Under the pieces are notes generated by a model. That model was given only the letters and a program-made list of their open reading frames with translations, searched no databases and was not told the DNA's origin. A stretch of 64,000 nucleotides of DNA from Methylobacterium sp. NEAU K (GTDB lineage: Bacteria; Pseudomonadota; Alphaproteobacteria; Rhizobiales; Beijerinckiaceae): the NCBI RefSeq assembly GCF_030700285.1, contig NZ_JAUYZJ010000009.1, positions 62,001 through 126,000 on the forward strand, written 5' to 3'. Below, piece after piece: positions 34,268 through 45,013 of the stretch (within the stretch, counting starts at the first letter, position 1; every line of letters starts with the position of its first letter). The position numbers and the translations under genes are program-made.

Positions 34268-34960
34268 CTATTCCGGCTCCCGCCGGAGCAGGAACACCCC
34301 TTGCGCGCCGAACAGGTTCCACACCCACCAGGGCATCGAGAAGCGCATCGGCCGGCCGCGGGCGTCGAGCGCAGCGGCGGTCTCGATCCGGGCGCCGATG
34401 AGGCGGCACAGGCCGACGAAGTCGCGGATGGTGCAGTGGTGGATGTTGGGCGTCTCCCACCAGGCATCCGGCATGATCTCGGTGACCGGCATGCGGCCCC
34501 GCAGGGCCAGCTCGGTCCGGACCCGCCAATGCCCGAAATTCGGGAACGAGATGATCACCTGCCGGCCGATGCGCAGCAGGTGCTCCAGCACGATCCGGGG
34601 ATTGCGGGTCGCCTGGATGGTCTGGGACAGCACGACCACGTCGAAGGCGTCGTCCGGGTAGTTGGCGAGGTCGGTGTCGGCGTCGCCCTGGATCACCGAG
34701 AGGCCCCGGGCCAGGCAGGCATTGACCCCGTCCCGGGACAGTTCGATCCCGCGGCCGTCGATGCCGCGCCGGTCGCGCAGGAGCGCCAGCAGCGAGCCGT
34801 CGCCGCAGCCGATGTCGAGGACGCGCGCGCCGGCCGGCACGAGGCCGAGCACCACGATGTGGTCGACGCGCGCGCCGCCGCCCTCGGCGGTGTGGGGCAG
34901 GGCGTCGGCGGTCTCCCACGGCACGCCGTGCGCGGACTTGTTCAGGGCCGAGCCCGTCAC
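34268..34960 (-). CDS. metW: Methionine biosynthesis protein MetW
   Basis: This 230-residue methyltransferase-fold protein has motif [19 protein letters not shown], then [38 protein letters not shown] and [10 protein letters not shown], which are family marks. It partners MetX in acetylating or succinylating homoserine. GTG at 34960 overlaps the metX stop by 4 bases (GTGA), indicating co-translation; the longer frame upstream is a shadow of metX. Cytoplasmic. The metX-metW pairing is standard in alphaproteobacteria. Confidence 0.95.
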   Translation of the reverse strand: MTGSALNKSAHGVPWETADALPHTAEGGGARVDHIVVLGLVPAGARVLDIGCGDGSLLALLRDRRGIDGRGIELSRDGVNACLARGLSVIQGDADTDLANYPDDAFDVVVLSQTIQATRNPRIVLEHLLRIGRQVIISFPNFGHWRVRTELALRGRMPVTEIMPDAWWETPNIHHCTIRDFVGLCRLIGARIETAAALDARGRPMRFSMPWWVWNLFGAQGVFLLRREPE

Positions 34961-36162
34961 AGGCCGCGCGCCCGGGCGGCGGCGTCGATGAAGCCGCGGG
35001 CGGCGGAGAACATCGCCGGTTCGTCGAGCAGAAAGGCGTCGTGGCCCTTGTCGGTCTCGACCTCCACGAAGGCGACCGGCGCGGCCGCGGCGTTCAGCGC
35101 GTGCACGATCACCCGCGAATCGGCCGTGGGGAACAGCCAGTCCGACGTGAAGGAGATCACGCAGAAGCGGGTCTTGGTCCCCCGGAAGGCGTTGGCGAGC
35201 ACGCCGCCATGGTCCTCGGCGAGGTCGAAATAGTCCATCGCCCGGGTCAGGTAGAGATACGCGTTGGCGTCGAACCGCTCGACGAAGCTCAGGCCCTGAT
35301 GGCGCAGATAGCTCTCGATCTGGAAATCGGCGTTGAACGAGAAGGTCGGCGCCGAGCCGCCCTGGAAGCGCCGGCCGAACTTCCGGTGCAGCGCCGGCTC
35401 CGACAGGTAGGTGATGTGCGCGCCCATCCGGGCGACGCCGAGGCCCTTGGAAGGCCGGGTGCCCTCCTCGAGGTAGCGCCCGTCGGCCCAGGCCGGGTCG
35501 GCCATGATCGCCTGCCGGCCGACCTCGTGGAAGGCGATGTTCTGCGCGGAGTGCCTGGCGCCCGTCGCGATCGGCATCGCGGCGAAGACGCGCTCGGGAT
35601 AGAGCGCGGCCCATTGCAGCACCTGCATGCCGCCCATCGAGCCGCCGATGCACAGGAACAGGTCGCGGATGCCGAGCCGCTCGAGCAGCATCGCCTGGGC
35701 GCGGACCATGTCGCGGATCGTCACGAGCGGGAAGTTCAGCCCGTAGGGCCGCCCCGTCGCCGGGTCGATCGAGGCCGGGCCGGTGGAGCCCATGCAGGAG
35801 CCGATCACGTTCGAGCAGACGACGAAGTAGCGGTCGGTGTCGACCGGCTTGCCGGGGCCGACCAGCGTCTCCCACCAGCCGGGCTTGCCGGTGACCGGAT
35901 GGGTGTGGGCGAAATGCTGGTCGCCGGTCAGCGCGTGGCAGATCAGCACCGCGTTGGAGCGCGCGGCGTTGAGGGTGCCGGCGGTCTGGTAGGCGATCTG
36001 GAAGGGCGCCAGCTCGACGCCGGCATCGGTCAGGAGCGGCTCGTCCAGGCCGAAGCGCATGACCGGGCTCTTCGGGTCGAGCGCCTGCGACGGCTCGGAT
36101 GCGCGCCGGGCCGGCTCATCGATCGGGTCCGGCCGCAGGGCGGTGTCCGGTTGGCTGTCCAT
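34957..36162 (-). CDS. metX: Homoserine O-acyltransferase
   Basis: This 401-residue alpha/beta-hydrolase-fold protein activates homoserine for methionine synthesis. It has the nucleophile elbow [16 protein letters not shown], the [10 protein letters not shown] oxyanion loop and a C-terminal [10 protein letters not shown] with the catalytic histidine. The N-terminal 30 residues are variable and polar. ATG 36162 chosen because sequence before it is not conserved. It overlaps metW. Despite its name, many proteobacterial versions use succinyl-CoA, which cannot be told here. Confidence 0.93.
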   Translation of the reverse strand: MDSQPDTALRPDPIDEPARRASEPSQALDPKSPVMRFGLDEPLLTDAGVELAPFQIAYQTAGTLNAARSNAVLICHALTGDQHFAHTHPVTGKPGWWETLVGPGKPVDTDRYFVVCSNVIGSCMGSTGPASIDPATGRPYGLNFPLVTIRDMVRAQAMLLERLGIRDLFLCIGGSMGGMQVLQWAALYPERVFAAMPIATGARHSAQNIAFHEVGRQAIMADPAWADGRYLEEGTRPSKGLGVARMGAHITYLSEPALHRKFGRRFQGGSAPTFSFNADFQIESYLRHQGLSFVERFDANAYLYLTRAMDYFDLAEDHGGVLANAFRGTKTRFCVISFTSDWLFPTADSRVIVHALNAAAAPVAFVEVETDKGHDAFLLDEPAMFSAARGFIDAAARARGL

Positions 36163-36346
36163 GGCGGGTCTAGACGACCGTGTGTCGGCGATCCCGGTCC
36201 GAACCGGAGAGCACGGTGCCGCCTGATGGGCCGCACTCGCCCGGCGCGGCCAGCGAAGACGGGAGGTAATGCTCCGGGCCGCGAGCGTCAACGCACGCGG
36301 CCGGCGCAGGGCGCCCCGTTCGGCGTCCCGGCCGGGACCGATCGGC

Positions 36347-36538
36347 TCACACGCCGTCGCGGCGCCCGGCCGGGTCCGTCGGCGCGGCGGGCCCCGGCGC
36401 GGCGGACGCTTCGGTCGGCAGCGCCGAGGCGGCCACCTCGCAAACGGCCTGGGCCGGCACGGCTTGCATCACCACCTCGAACGCGGCGTGCGCCGCCGCG
36501 GCCGCGCCGTCCAGAATCACGCCGAAGATCGCGTCCAT
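36347..36538 (-). CDS. Small alanine-rich protein of unknown function
   Basis: This 63-residue protein begins [27 protein letters not shown], an amphipathic Ala/Val-rich helix with a small hydrophobic patch. It ends in an Ala/Pro/Thr-rich tail. GGGAGGCAGACC places a strong ribosome site before the ATG. It may be a peripheral membrane or secreted peptide. It is one of four small minus-strand genes between metX and hisC; function unknown. Confidence 0.5.
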   Translation of the reverse strand: MDAIFGVILDGAAAAAHAAFEVVMQAVPAQAVCEVAASALPTEASAAPGPAAPTDPAGRRDGV

Positions 36539-36621
36539 GGTCTGCCTCCCTGTCCCGATGACGAAGGCCTACCGTGAACGGCCGAGCTCCACGGTGCGAA
36601 GGGGCACGCGCGCCGGGGGCC

Positions 36622-36801
36622 TCACACGGTCGGGGCGGCCATGAGCGCCAGTCCCAGCGCGGGAAGGCCGAGGGCCAGAGCCGCGCGGGCATCCAGCCGG
36701 TCGGCGTGGACGCCGGAACGCCAGTGCCGGCTCGCCATGCTCTCGATGCTGAGCCCGGTCAGGACGAGCGCGCAGCCGACGATCGCCTGGATCGAAACCA
36801 T
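36622..36801 (-). CDS. Small two-helix membrane protein
   Basis: This 59-residue protein has hydrophobic segments at about 4-20 and 40-56, with a charged hinge (SRHWRSGVHADRLDAR) between. ATG 36801 follows GAGG. It is similar in size and topology to the 55-residue protein encoded at 36883-37050, with two helices and a basic loop, though identity is low. Inner-membrane location is likely. Function is unknown. Confidence 0.5.
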   Translation of the reverse strand: MVSIQAIVGCALVLTGLSIESMASRHWRSGVHADRLDARAALALGLPALGLALMAAPTV

Positions 36802-36882
36802 GAAGACCTCGCCGCGCCCGCCGCGCACCCGCCGCGGCCCTGGATCACGGCTGGGGAAATCCACGCGGGACCTGCCGGTTCC

Positions 36883-37050
36883 TCAGCGGATCGCGGCCGC
36901 GCAGGCGAAGAACACCAAGGCCGCACCGGCCGCGGTGATGCACCCGTTCGACCAGGGCGCTGCGTCGACGCGGCGGAGGCGGAAATCCGCGGCGACCGAG
37001 GTGAGGATCCCGATCAGGAACAGGCTGCAGGGGATCAGGTCACCGGGCAT
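36883..37050 (-). CDS. Small two-helix membrane protein
   Basis: A clean 55-residue frame reads MPGDLIPCSLFLIGILTSVA, a basic loop (DFRLRRVDAAPW), and a second hydrophobic stretch (ITAAGAALVFFACAAAI). Two inner-membrane helices are expected. It is 81 bases upstream of the similar small membrane gene at 36622-36801 on the same strand. The ribosome binding site is weak, so confidence is moderate. It contains three cysteines. No function is known. Confidence 0.4.
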   Translation of the reverse strand: MPGDLIPCSLFLIGILTSVAADFRLRRVDAAPWSNGCITAAGAALVFFACAAAIR

Positions 37051-37193
37051 CGTCGATCCGTCGAGGTGGACGCGGGGCGCGACGCGCCCGACGCGGCCCC
37101 TTCTCCGGGATCAACAGGCCGAAACGTGGCGAGTGCCCCGCGGCATTTGCGCATCGCCGTCTGGCCGCGCCGCGCGCAGTCCGACCTTAGGGA

Positions 37194-37490
37194 TCAGAGC
37201 TTGGCCGGAGCTGGCCCCGCCTCGAAATCCTCCGGCCCCATGTCGAGGAGGTCGTTCGGCGTCTCGGTCTGGTCGTAGGCCCGGCTGGCGGCCGCCTCGA
37301 TCGCCGCCTGGTTGCGGGCGAACAGGTCCAGGGGGGCGATGTCGGCCCCGGCGCCGAAGTGCCGGCGCAGCACCGGGATCGGCACGTCGATGCCGATCAC
37401 CCGCTCGCCGTTCGTCATCGCGAAGCGGATCAGGCTTTCGTCGGCGGGCAGGATATGGGCGCCGCCGCCCAGGTAGCGTTCGAGGGGCAT
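37194..37490 (-). CDS. Small cytoplasmic protein of unknown function
   Basis: This 98-residue protein (start MPLERYLGGGAHILPADESL) has a region FAMTNGERVIGIDVPIPVLRRHFG (about 23-46), like the strand-helix part of small DUF1488-type proteins, then a helical stretch and an acidic C-terminus (DLLDMGPEDFEAG). No signal peptide or membrane segment is present. The start was set at the ATG nearest the conserved-looking part. The DUF1488 resemblance is a guess. Confidence 0.5.
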   Translation of the reverse strand: MPLERYLGGGAHILPADESLIRFAMTNGERVIGIDVPIPVLRRHFGAGADIAPLDLFARNQAAIEAAASRAYDQTETPNDLLDMGPEDFEAGPAPAKL

Positions 37491-37682
37491 GGGATCCGTC
37501 CTTGTCGCGTCGGGATCCAGGAAAGATAGCGACGGCCCGCGTGGCAACCAGTGCGTGTCCCGTGCCGGCGGCAGCCGCCCCGGGGCGCGGCGGCGCAGGC
37601 CCCTGCGGCTTCACCGGCGGAGGAAATGCTGTAGACGGACGCGGGAAGCCAAACCCTGCCCGCGCATCCGAGTCGCACACGC

Positions 37683-38798
37683 ATGTCCGCCCCCTCCCTC
37701 GCCCGCCCGGAACCGCGCCCCGGCGTCCTGGCGATCGACACCTACGTGCCCGGCAAGAGCGGGCGCCCCGGCGCCGGCAAGGTCTACAAGCTCTCGTCCA
37801 ACGAGACGCCGCTCGGCCCGAGCCCGGCCGCGCTCGCGGCGCTGCACGAGGCCACCGCCAAGCTGGAGACCTACCCGGATGGGCGGGCGACGGTGCTGCG
37901 CACGGCCATCGCCCGGCGCTACGGGCTCGATCCCGAGCGGATCGTCTGCGGCGCGGGTTCGGACGAGCTGCTCTCCCTGCTGGCCTACGCGTATTGCGGG
38001 CCGGGGGCCGAGGGCATCTATTCGGAGCACGGGTTCCTGGTCTACCGGATCGCGATCCTGGCCTCGGGCGGCACGCCCGTGGTGGCGCCGGAGCAGGACC
38101 TGACCGTCGACGTCGACGCCATTCTGGCCCGGGTCACCGAGCGCACCCGGATCGTCTATGTCACCAACCCGAACAACCCGACCGGCACCTACCTGCCGTT
38201 CGACGAGATCCGCCGCCTGCATGCGGGCCTGCCGCCGCACGTGCTGCTGGTGATCGACGGCGCCTATGCCGAGTACGTGCGGGCGAACGACTACTCGGCC
38301 GGCCTGGAACTGGCCCTCGAGGCCGAGAACGTCGTGATGACCCGGACCTTCTCGAAGATCCACGGGCTCGCCGCCGTGCGGATCGGCTGGATGGTGGCGC
38401 CGGTCCACGTGGCCGACGCGGTCAACCGGATCCGCGGGCCGTTCAACGTCTCGGGGCCGGCGATCGCGGCGGGCTCGGCCGCCATCGCCGACGAGGCCCA
38501 CATGGCGGCGGCCGCGGCCCACAACGCGGAGTGGCTGCCGAAGCTCACCGAGGGCGCGCGCGCCCTGGGGCTGACGGTGACGCCGAGCGTGGCGAACTTC
38601 GTGCTGGTCCACTTCCCCGACGCGCCGGGCCGCTCGGCGGCCGACGCCGATGCCTTCCTCACCGAGCGCGGCTTGATCACGCGCCGCGTCGCCGCCTACG
38701 GGCTGCCGAACGCCCTGCGGGTGACGGTGGCGGGCGCCGAGGCCAACACCGCTTTCCTGGCCGCGCTCGGCGACTTCGTGCGGGGCTCCCATGCCTGA
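37683..38798 (+). CDS. hisC: Histidinol-phosphate aminotransferase
   Basis: This 371-residue class II PLP enzyme converts imidazole acetol phosphate to histidinol phosphate; relatives transaminate aromatic amino acids. It has [27 protein letters not shown], and the Schiff-base lysine in [16 protein letters not shown]. Its stop lies 8 bases inside tyrC, and the pairing with a prephenate-dehydrogenase gene suggests a role in tyrosine and phenylalanine as well as histidine. Confidence 0.93.
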   Translation: MSAPSLARPEPRPGVLAIDTYVPGKSGRPGAGKVYKLSSNETPLGPSPAALAALHEATAKLETYPDGRATVLRTAIARRYGLDPERIVCGAGSDELLSLLAYAYCGPGAEGIYSEHGFLVYRIAILASGGTPVVAPEQDLTVDVDAILARVTERTRIVYVTNPNNPTGTYLPFDEIRRLHAGLPPHVLLVIDGAYAEYVRANDYSAGLELALEAENVVMTRTFSKIHGLAAVRIGWMVAPVHVADAVNRIRGPFNVSGPAIAAGSAAIADEAHMAAAAAHNAEWLPKLTEGARALGLTVTPSVANFVLVHFPDAPGRSAADADAFLTERGLITRRVAAYGLPNALRVTVAGAEANTAFLAALGDFVRGSHA

Positions 38799-38848
38799 AG
38801 CGCCCTTGCCTGACGTACCCTTGCCTGAAGCCTCCTTGCCTGAGACCG
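38789..38848 (+). repeat. 15-base tandem repeat at the start of tyrC
   Basis: A unit close to CTTGCCTGAAGCCTC occurs about four times in tandem around the hisC/tyrC junction (ATGCCTGAAGCGCC, CTTGCCTGACGTACC, CTTGCCTGAAGCCTC, CTTGCCTGAGACC). In tyrC it encodes a short Pro/Leu/Glu-rich N-terminal tract. The 15-base period keeps the frame, so copy number changes would alter only the tract length. Confidence 0.6.
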
Positions 38849-39771
38849 GAACCCCGCCCGTCGGCCGGATGGCCATCGTCGGCCTCGGGCTGATCGGCTC
38901 CTCGATCGCCCGGGCCGCCCGGCGCTACGGGCTCGCCCGGGAGATCGTCGCGGTGGACCGGGACGCGGCCGTGCGCGCCCGGGTCGCGGAGCTCGGCATC
39001 GCCGATGTCGTCACCGGCGACCCGGCGGAGGGCGCGGCCGGCACCGACCTGGTGATCCTGTGCGTGCCGGTGGGCGCCATCGGCGCGGCCGCGGCCGAGA
39101 TGGCCCCTTATCTCAAGCCCGGCGCGATCCTGTCGGATGTCGGCTCGGTCAAGGGTGCGGTGGTGGCGGCGATCCGGCCGCACCTGCCCGAGGGCGTCGC
39201 CCTGGTCCCGGGCCACCCGATCGCCGGCACCGAGTTCTCCGGTCCGGATGCCGGGTTCGCGACCCTGTTCACCGGCCGCTGGTGCATCCTGACGCCGCCC
39301 GAGGGCACGGATCCGGACGCGGTGGCGCGGGTGCGGGCCCTGTGGGAGGGAATGGGCGCCAACGTCGAGACCATGAGCGCGGAGCACCACGACCACGTTC
39401 TGGCGATCACCAGCCACCTGCCGCACCTGATCGCCTACAACATCGTCGGCACCGCCGCCGACCTGGAATCGGCGACCCAGTCCGAGGTGATCAAGTTCTC
39501 GGCGAGCGGCTTTCGCGACTTCACCCGCATCGCCGCTTCCGACCCGACCATGTGGCGCGACATCTTCCTCAACAACCGCGACGCGGTGCTGGAGATGCTC
39601 GGCCGGTTCAACGAGGACCTCTCGGCGCTCGCCAAGGCGGTGCGCTGGGGCGACGGCGACGCGCTGCACGCGATGTTCACCCGCACCCGGGCGATCCGGC
39701 GCAGCATCGTGGCCTTGGGCCAGGAGACCGCGGCGCCCGATTTCGGCCGTCCGCGGCCGCCGGAGGAATAG
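38791..39771 (+). CDS. tyrC: Prephenate/arogenate dehydrogenase
   Basis: This 326-residue NAD(P)-dependent enzyme oxidatively decarboxylates prephenate or arogenate in tyrosine synthesis. Rossmann motif [17 protein letters not shown] (from about residue 27), [24 protein letters not shown] and the C-terminal helical dimer domain are family marks. The first 25 residues are a Pro/Glu/Leu tract from tandem repeats and are not conserved; a second possible start is the ATG at RMAIVGLG. Overlap with hisC argues for the longer start. Coupled translation with hisC. Confidence 0.92.
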   Translation: MPEAPLPDVPLPEASLPETGTPPVGRMAIVGLGLIGSSIARAARRYGLAREIVAVDRDAAVRARVAELGIADVVTGDPAEGAAGTDLVILCVPVGAIGAAAAEMAPYLKPGAILSDVGSVKGAVVAAIRPHLPEGVALVPGHPIAGTEFSGPDAGFATLFTGRWCILTPPEGTDPDAVARVRALWEGMGANVETMSAEHHDHVLAITSHLPHLIAYNIVGTAADLESATQSEVIKFSASGFRDFTRIAASDPTMWRDIFLNNRDAVLEMLGRFNEDLSALAKAVRWGDGDALHAMFTRTRAIRRSIVALGQETAAPDFGRPRPPEE

Positions 39772-39842
39772 GGAACCGCGACATCTCTCGAGAGGCTCGT
39801 CCGCCGGGTGGCGGCCACGCTGTCGTCTCGGGCCGCCCCGGC

Positions 39843-40559
39843 TCAGGCCGGCGGCCGGTTGACCAGGACCGGTTCCGGCGTCGCGCGCTCCGGGAACAGG
39901 CGCATCAGGGCGTCGAGCTTCGGTGCGTCGTTGGCGGCGATGTAGGGGTGGTCCGGGTGCAGCGCCAGGAAATCCTGGTGGTAGCTTTCAGCCGGGTAGA
40001 ACGAAGCCTCCGGCTCGATCCGGGTGGCAATCGGCCGCGCATAGGTCTTCGCCGCGTCGAGCTGGGCGATGTAGGCGCGGGCCACCTGCGCCTGCCCGGC
40101 GTCCCGGGGGAACAGGGCCGAGCGGTACTGCCGCCCCTGGTCCGGACCTTGGCGGTCCACCTGGGTCGGATCGAGCGCCACCGAGAAGAAGATCCGCAGC
40201 AGCTCGTCGTAGCGGATCACGGCCGGGTCGTAGGTGACCTCCACGGCCTCGGCATGGCCGGTCCCGCCGCCGCTGACGGTGCGGTAATCCGCGTCGGCGC
40301 GGGCGCCGCCGGCATAGCCCGAGACCGCGCCGCTCACCCCGCGCACGTGCTGGAACACCCCCTGGACGCCCCAGAAGCAGCCTCCCGCGAAGATCGCGAC
40401 ATGGTGACCCGGTGCCTCGCTCGACCGGGTCGCGGCCTCCGGCAGGCGTCGCGGGGCCGCCTCGGCGAAGGCCGGCAGGCGTGGCATGAGGACGGCCGCC
40501 GCGAGGCCGAGCCCCAGGGCAGCCCCGAAAATCGGGCGGATCAGGTCGCGACGAGCCAT
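39843..40559 (-). CDS. msrA: Peptide methionine sulfoxide reductase MsrA, probably exported
   Basis: This 238-residue enzyme repairs S-methionine sulfoxide. The catalytic cysteine is in FAGGCFWGVQ (C61), followed by GYAGG, the GHAEAVEVTYDP motif and a SYHQDFLALHP box. Unlike the cytoplasmic form it has an N-terminal RRDLIRPIFGAALGLG-type signal or anchor and a Pro/Ala linker, so it should act in the periplasm. GGAGG precedes the ATG. Electron donor not encoded nearby. Confidence 0.92.
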   Translation of the reverse strand: MARRDLIRPIFGAALGLGLAAAVLMPRLPAFAEAAPRRLPEAATRSSEAPGHHVAIFAGGCFWGVQGVFQHVRGVSGAVSGYAGGARADADYRTVSGGGTGHAEAVEVTYDPAVIRYDELLRIFFSVALDPTQVDRQGPDQGRQYRSALFPRDAGQAQVARAYIAQLDAAKTYARPIATRIEPEASFYPAESYHQDFLALHPDHPYIAANDAPKLDALMRLFPERATPEPVLVNRPPA

Positions 40560-40715
40560 GCCATCCTCCTGCGAGACGCGCGCGCCTCGATGTGACAGAC
40601 CTTTCGCCGTCTGGTGCGATCCGGTTACGTGGGCGGGAGGCCGCATTGCGGCGGCGCCCGCATGGGTCTACGCACCCGGCAACAGATCGAACTCCGCGCG
40701 CGCAGGATCCGTCCC

Positions 40716-41957
<1,242 letters not shown>

Positions 41958-42060
41958 ACGCGGCGTCTCACCGCCCGCGGCCTGGATCCGCGGCGCGCCG
42001 CGGCGATGAGGAACACCGATCGGGCGGGGCCGCAACGGGTGCCAGACATGACACGGTGTC

Positions 42061-42096
42061 CTTCCGGGGCCGCGAAGCGGAGCCCGGATCCGGATC
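42061..42096. repeat. REP-like palindromic element
   Basis: CTTCCGGGGC, a short GCG-rich centre and GCCCGGATCCGGATCC give a hairpin rich in GC (CCGGGGC pairs with GCCCGG). It resembles the left part of the longer palindrome at 28799. It lies downstream of trpB and may help end its transcript. Confidence 0.45.
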
Positions 42097-42183
42097 CAAC
42101 GGCAGTTCAAGGTCTTGCGCTGACGGCCGGAATCCAAAACATCGCAGACGCGGCTTGTCTGCGATGAGCCCATCGCTCCGAGC

Positions 42184-42717
42184 TCAGCGCACTGTGACCT
42201 GATCCTTGATCCGGTCGTAGACGGCCCGGCTGAGGACGCGCTTCGACAGGAGCTGCTCCACCGACGTGTAGGGCCGCTTGGCGACGATCGCCCGGCCGAT
42301 CGCGCCGCCGCCCCGCAGCTTGTTGAGGTCGGAGACCGAGGCGGTGTTCAGGTCGAGGATGGCGAACGCCCGCGGGCCGGTCGCGTCCTCGGCCCGGTCG
42401 ACCTCGGCCTGCCCCTGCTGGACCGGGGCCTCGGGGGCGACCGGCTCGGGCGGGAAGGCGAGGGCATCGGCCGGCATCTGCTGCGCCGGGCCGGGGGGCG
42501 CCCCCGCGCCCTCGGGCGGGGCGGCCGGCTGGGGCGCCGGCTCCGGAGCCGGCTCGGCCGGTGCCGGCGGGGCGGCCTCCGGCGGAGGCGGCTCGGCCGA
42601 GCGACGGCTTGCGGGCGCCTCGGCCTGCGGCGCGGGCACGGGCGCCGGGCTCGGCAGCATGTACTGGACCAGCGCCGCGAGTACGCCGGCAATGATCAGC
42701 AAGACGGAAATTCGCAC
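42184..42717 (-). CDS. Membrane-anchored helix-hairpin-helix (ComEA-like) protein
   Basis: This protein of about 177 residues has one N-terminal membrane helix (VRISVLLIIAGVLAALVQYM), a long Pro/Ala/Glu-rich spacer, and a C-terminal helix-hairpin-helix domain (LDLNTASVSDLNKLRGGGAIGRAIVAKRPYTSVEQLLSKRVLSRAVYDRI) of the type that binds DNA without sequence specificity. The order is ComEA-like, so periplasmic DNA binding is possible. GTG 42717 or 42738 may be the start. It diverges from the ABC exporter; no other competence gene is near. Confidence 0.7.
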   Translation of the reverse strand: MRISVLLIIAGVLAALVQYMLPSPAPVPAPQAEAPASRRSAEPPPPEAAPPAPAEPAPEPAPQPAAPPEGAGAPPGPAQQMPADALAFPPEPVAPEAPVQQGQAEVDRAEDATGPRAFAILDLNTASVSDLNKLRGGGAIGRAIVAKRPYTSVEQLLSKRVLSRAVYDRIKDQVTVR

Positions 42718-42882
42718 GATTGCAGGGCCGCTGAGCACGCACCACTCGACGATGAAATTCACTATAAGGTCTGAGAATATGCTCTCCCCACCCGCCGGCC
42801 AACCGGCCGGCGAGGCCGCGGGCCGGTGGGCCGGCGCCGTCAACAGGCGATCGCGTGAAGGCCGGCCCGGAACGCGGGTGCG

Positions 42883-44727
42883 ATGACCGGCCTGACGCCC
42901 CGCCTCGGCGAGCGCCTCGGGGCGCTCCGCTACCTCCCGGCCCTGTTCCGCGAGATCGCCGCCGCGAGCCCCCGCCTGCTCGCCGCGAGCTTGGGGCTGC
43001 GCCTGGTGGCGGCCTGCCTGCCGATCCTGTCGCTGTACCTCGCCAAGCTGATCCTCGACGGCATCGTGGCCGAGCACGCGCACCCGGCGCCGGGGGCGGG
43101 GTTCGCGGACTGGCTCGCCGATCCCGGGCGGGCACGGCTCGCCGGGCTGGTGGCCGCCGAACTCGGCCTCGCCCTGCTCTCCGACCTCACCGGCCGCCTC
43201 GCGAGCCTGACCGAGACCCTGATCGGCGACCTCTACGCCAACGCGGCCTCCCTGCGGCTGATGGAGCACGCCGCCTCCCTCGACCTCGCGCAGTTCGAGG
43301 ACAGCGCGCAGCAGGACCGGCTGGAACGGGCGCGCCGGCAGGTCAGCGGGCGCACCGGGCTGATCGGCACGGTGTTCGGACAGTTCCAGGCGTTGCTGAC
43401 CCTGGCTTCGCTCACCGCCGGCGTGGCCGCCTTCACGCCCTGGCTGGTGGTGCTGATCGCCGCCGCCCTGGTGCCGGCCCTGCTCAACGAGTGGCACTTC
43501 ACCAAGGCCGGCTATCGCCTCGCCTGGATCCGCAGCCCCGAGCGGCGGCGGATCGACTACCTGCGCTACCTCGGCGCCAGCGTGGAGACCGCCAAGGAGG
43601 TGAAGCTCTTCGGCCTCTCGGGCTACATCACCGCGCTCTACGCCGACCTCGCCGGCAAGCTGCTGGCGGAGAATCGCGGCCTCGCCGCAGCCCGGGCGCG
43701 CTGGGGCTTCGCCTTCGCGAGCCTCGGCACGCTCGCCTATTACGCCGCCTACGCGGTAATCGTCTGGCGCACGGTGGCCGGGTCGTTCTCGATCGGCGAT
43801 CTCGCCTTCCTGGCCGGCGCCTTCCAGCGCCTGCGCGGCGGCATCGAGGGGCTGCTGCTCGGCCTCACCCAGATCACCGGCCAGGCGCAGTACCTCGACG
43901 ACTTCTTCTCGTTCTTCGCGATCCGCCCGCAGATCCGCGCGCCGGCACGGCCCGTGCCGGTGCCGAGCCCGATCCGGGAGGGCCTCGTGTTCGAGGATGT
44001 CGGCTACCGCTATCCCGGGACGGAGACCTGGGCTCTGCGCGGCCTGTCCTTCGCGGTGCGGGCCGGGGAGACCGTGGCGCTGGTCGGCGGCAACGGCGCC
44101 GGCAAGACCACGATCGTCAAGCTGATGACCCGGCTCTACGACCCCCACGAGGGCCGGGTCCTCCTCGACGGCCTGCCGCTCGGGGCCTACGACCTCGACG
44201 CGCTCCGGGCCCGGGTCGGGGCGATCTTCCAGGATTTCGTCCGCTTCGACCTGACCGCCGGCGAGAACGTCGCGGTCGGGCGGATCGGGGCCGCCGGGGA
44301 CGAGGACCGCATCGCCGCCGCCGCCGCCCGGGGGCTCGCCGCACCGGTGATCGAGCGCCTGCCCCTGCGCTACGCCCAGCCGCTCGGCAAGCGCTTCGCG
44401 GGCGGCCTCGATCTCTCGGGGGGCGAGTGGCAGAAGGTCGCCCTGTCCCGGGCCTACATGCGCGAGGCCGAAATCCTGATCCTCGACGAGCCGACCGCTG
44501 CCCTCGACGCAAGGGCCGAGCACGACGTCTTCGCGCGGTTCCGGGAGCTGTCGGCGGGGCGCACGGCGGTGCTGATCTCGCACCGCTTCTCCACGGTGCG
44601 CATGGCCGACCGCATCCTCGTCCTGGAGGGCGGCCGGGTGCTGGAGGCGGGCAGCCACGCCGCCCTGATGGATCGGGGCGGGCGCTACGCCGAGCTGTTC
44701 ACCCTGCAGGCCGAGGGCTACCGGTGA
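42883..44727 (+). CDS. ABC exporter, fused permease and ATPase
   Basis: This 614-residue half-transporter has an N-terminal membrane domain of about six helices (residues 30-320) and a C-terminal ATPase: Walker A GGNGAGKTT (about 402), Q-loop IFQDFVRFD, signature LSGGEWQKVALSRA (about 511), Walker B ILILDEPTAALD and H-loop SHRFSTVRMADRI. It should work as a homodimer. The substrate is unknown; lipid, peptide or drug are all possible. It is divergent from the ComEA-like gene. No accessory protein is linked. Confidence 0.9.
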   Translation: MTGLTPRLGERLGALRYLPALFREIAAASPRLLAASLGLRLVAACLPILSLYLAKLILDGIVAEHAHPAPGAGFADWLADPGRARLAGLVAAELGLALLSDLTGRLASLTETLIGDLYANAASLRLMEHAASLDLAQFEDSAQQDRLERARRQVSGRTGLIGTVFGQFQALLTLASLTAGVAAFTPWLVVLIAAALVPALLNEWHFTKAGYRLAWIRSPERRRIDYLRYLGASVETAKEVKLFGLSGYITALYADLAGKLLAENRGLAAARARWGFAFASLGTLAYYAAYAVIVWRTVAGSFSIGDLAFLAGAFQRLRGGIEGLLLGLTQITGQAQYLDDFFSFFAIRPQIRAPARPVPVPSPIREGLVFEDVGYRYPGTETWALRGLSFAVRAGETVALVGGNGAGKTTIVKLMTRLYDPHEGRVLLDGLPLGAYDLDALRARVGAIFQDFVRFDLTAGENVAVGRIGAAGDEDRIAAAAARGLAAPVIERLPLRYAQPLGKRFAGGLDLSGGEWQKVALSRAYMREAEILILDEPTAALDARAEHDVFARFRELSAGRTAVLISHRFSTVRMADRILVLEGGRVLEAGSHAALMDRGGRYAELFTLQAEGYR

Positions 44728-45013
44728 GCTGCGCCCGGAGCGAGACGGTCCGGCGGATCCCGGCCCTGCGGCCGCCAGCCCGGTGGAACGCGGGTCTGGG
44801 CCTCCCGTGCGGACGCGGACGATCCGAAGCCCGATGCGCCGAGCCGGGACGCCGCCGCTTTCGGGACGGCCGAGACCGTCGTAGACAGGGAGCGGAAAAC
44901 GCGGCACGCTTGCACGGAGCCGGGCCCGATGGCGTATGCCGGCCGCGGCGCGGCCCGAGGATCGCCCGTTTCCCGTGGCCTGCTACCTGCCGCACGCTGA
45001 ACCGGAATTGTCC

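Noticed and set aside
42184..44907. Minus-strand frame of over 900 codons containing the ComEA-like protein
   Set aside because: Only the last ~180 codons are protein-like; the rest is antisense to the ABC exporter.
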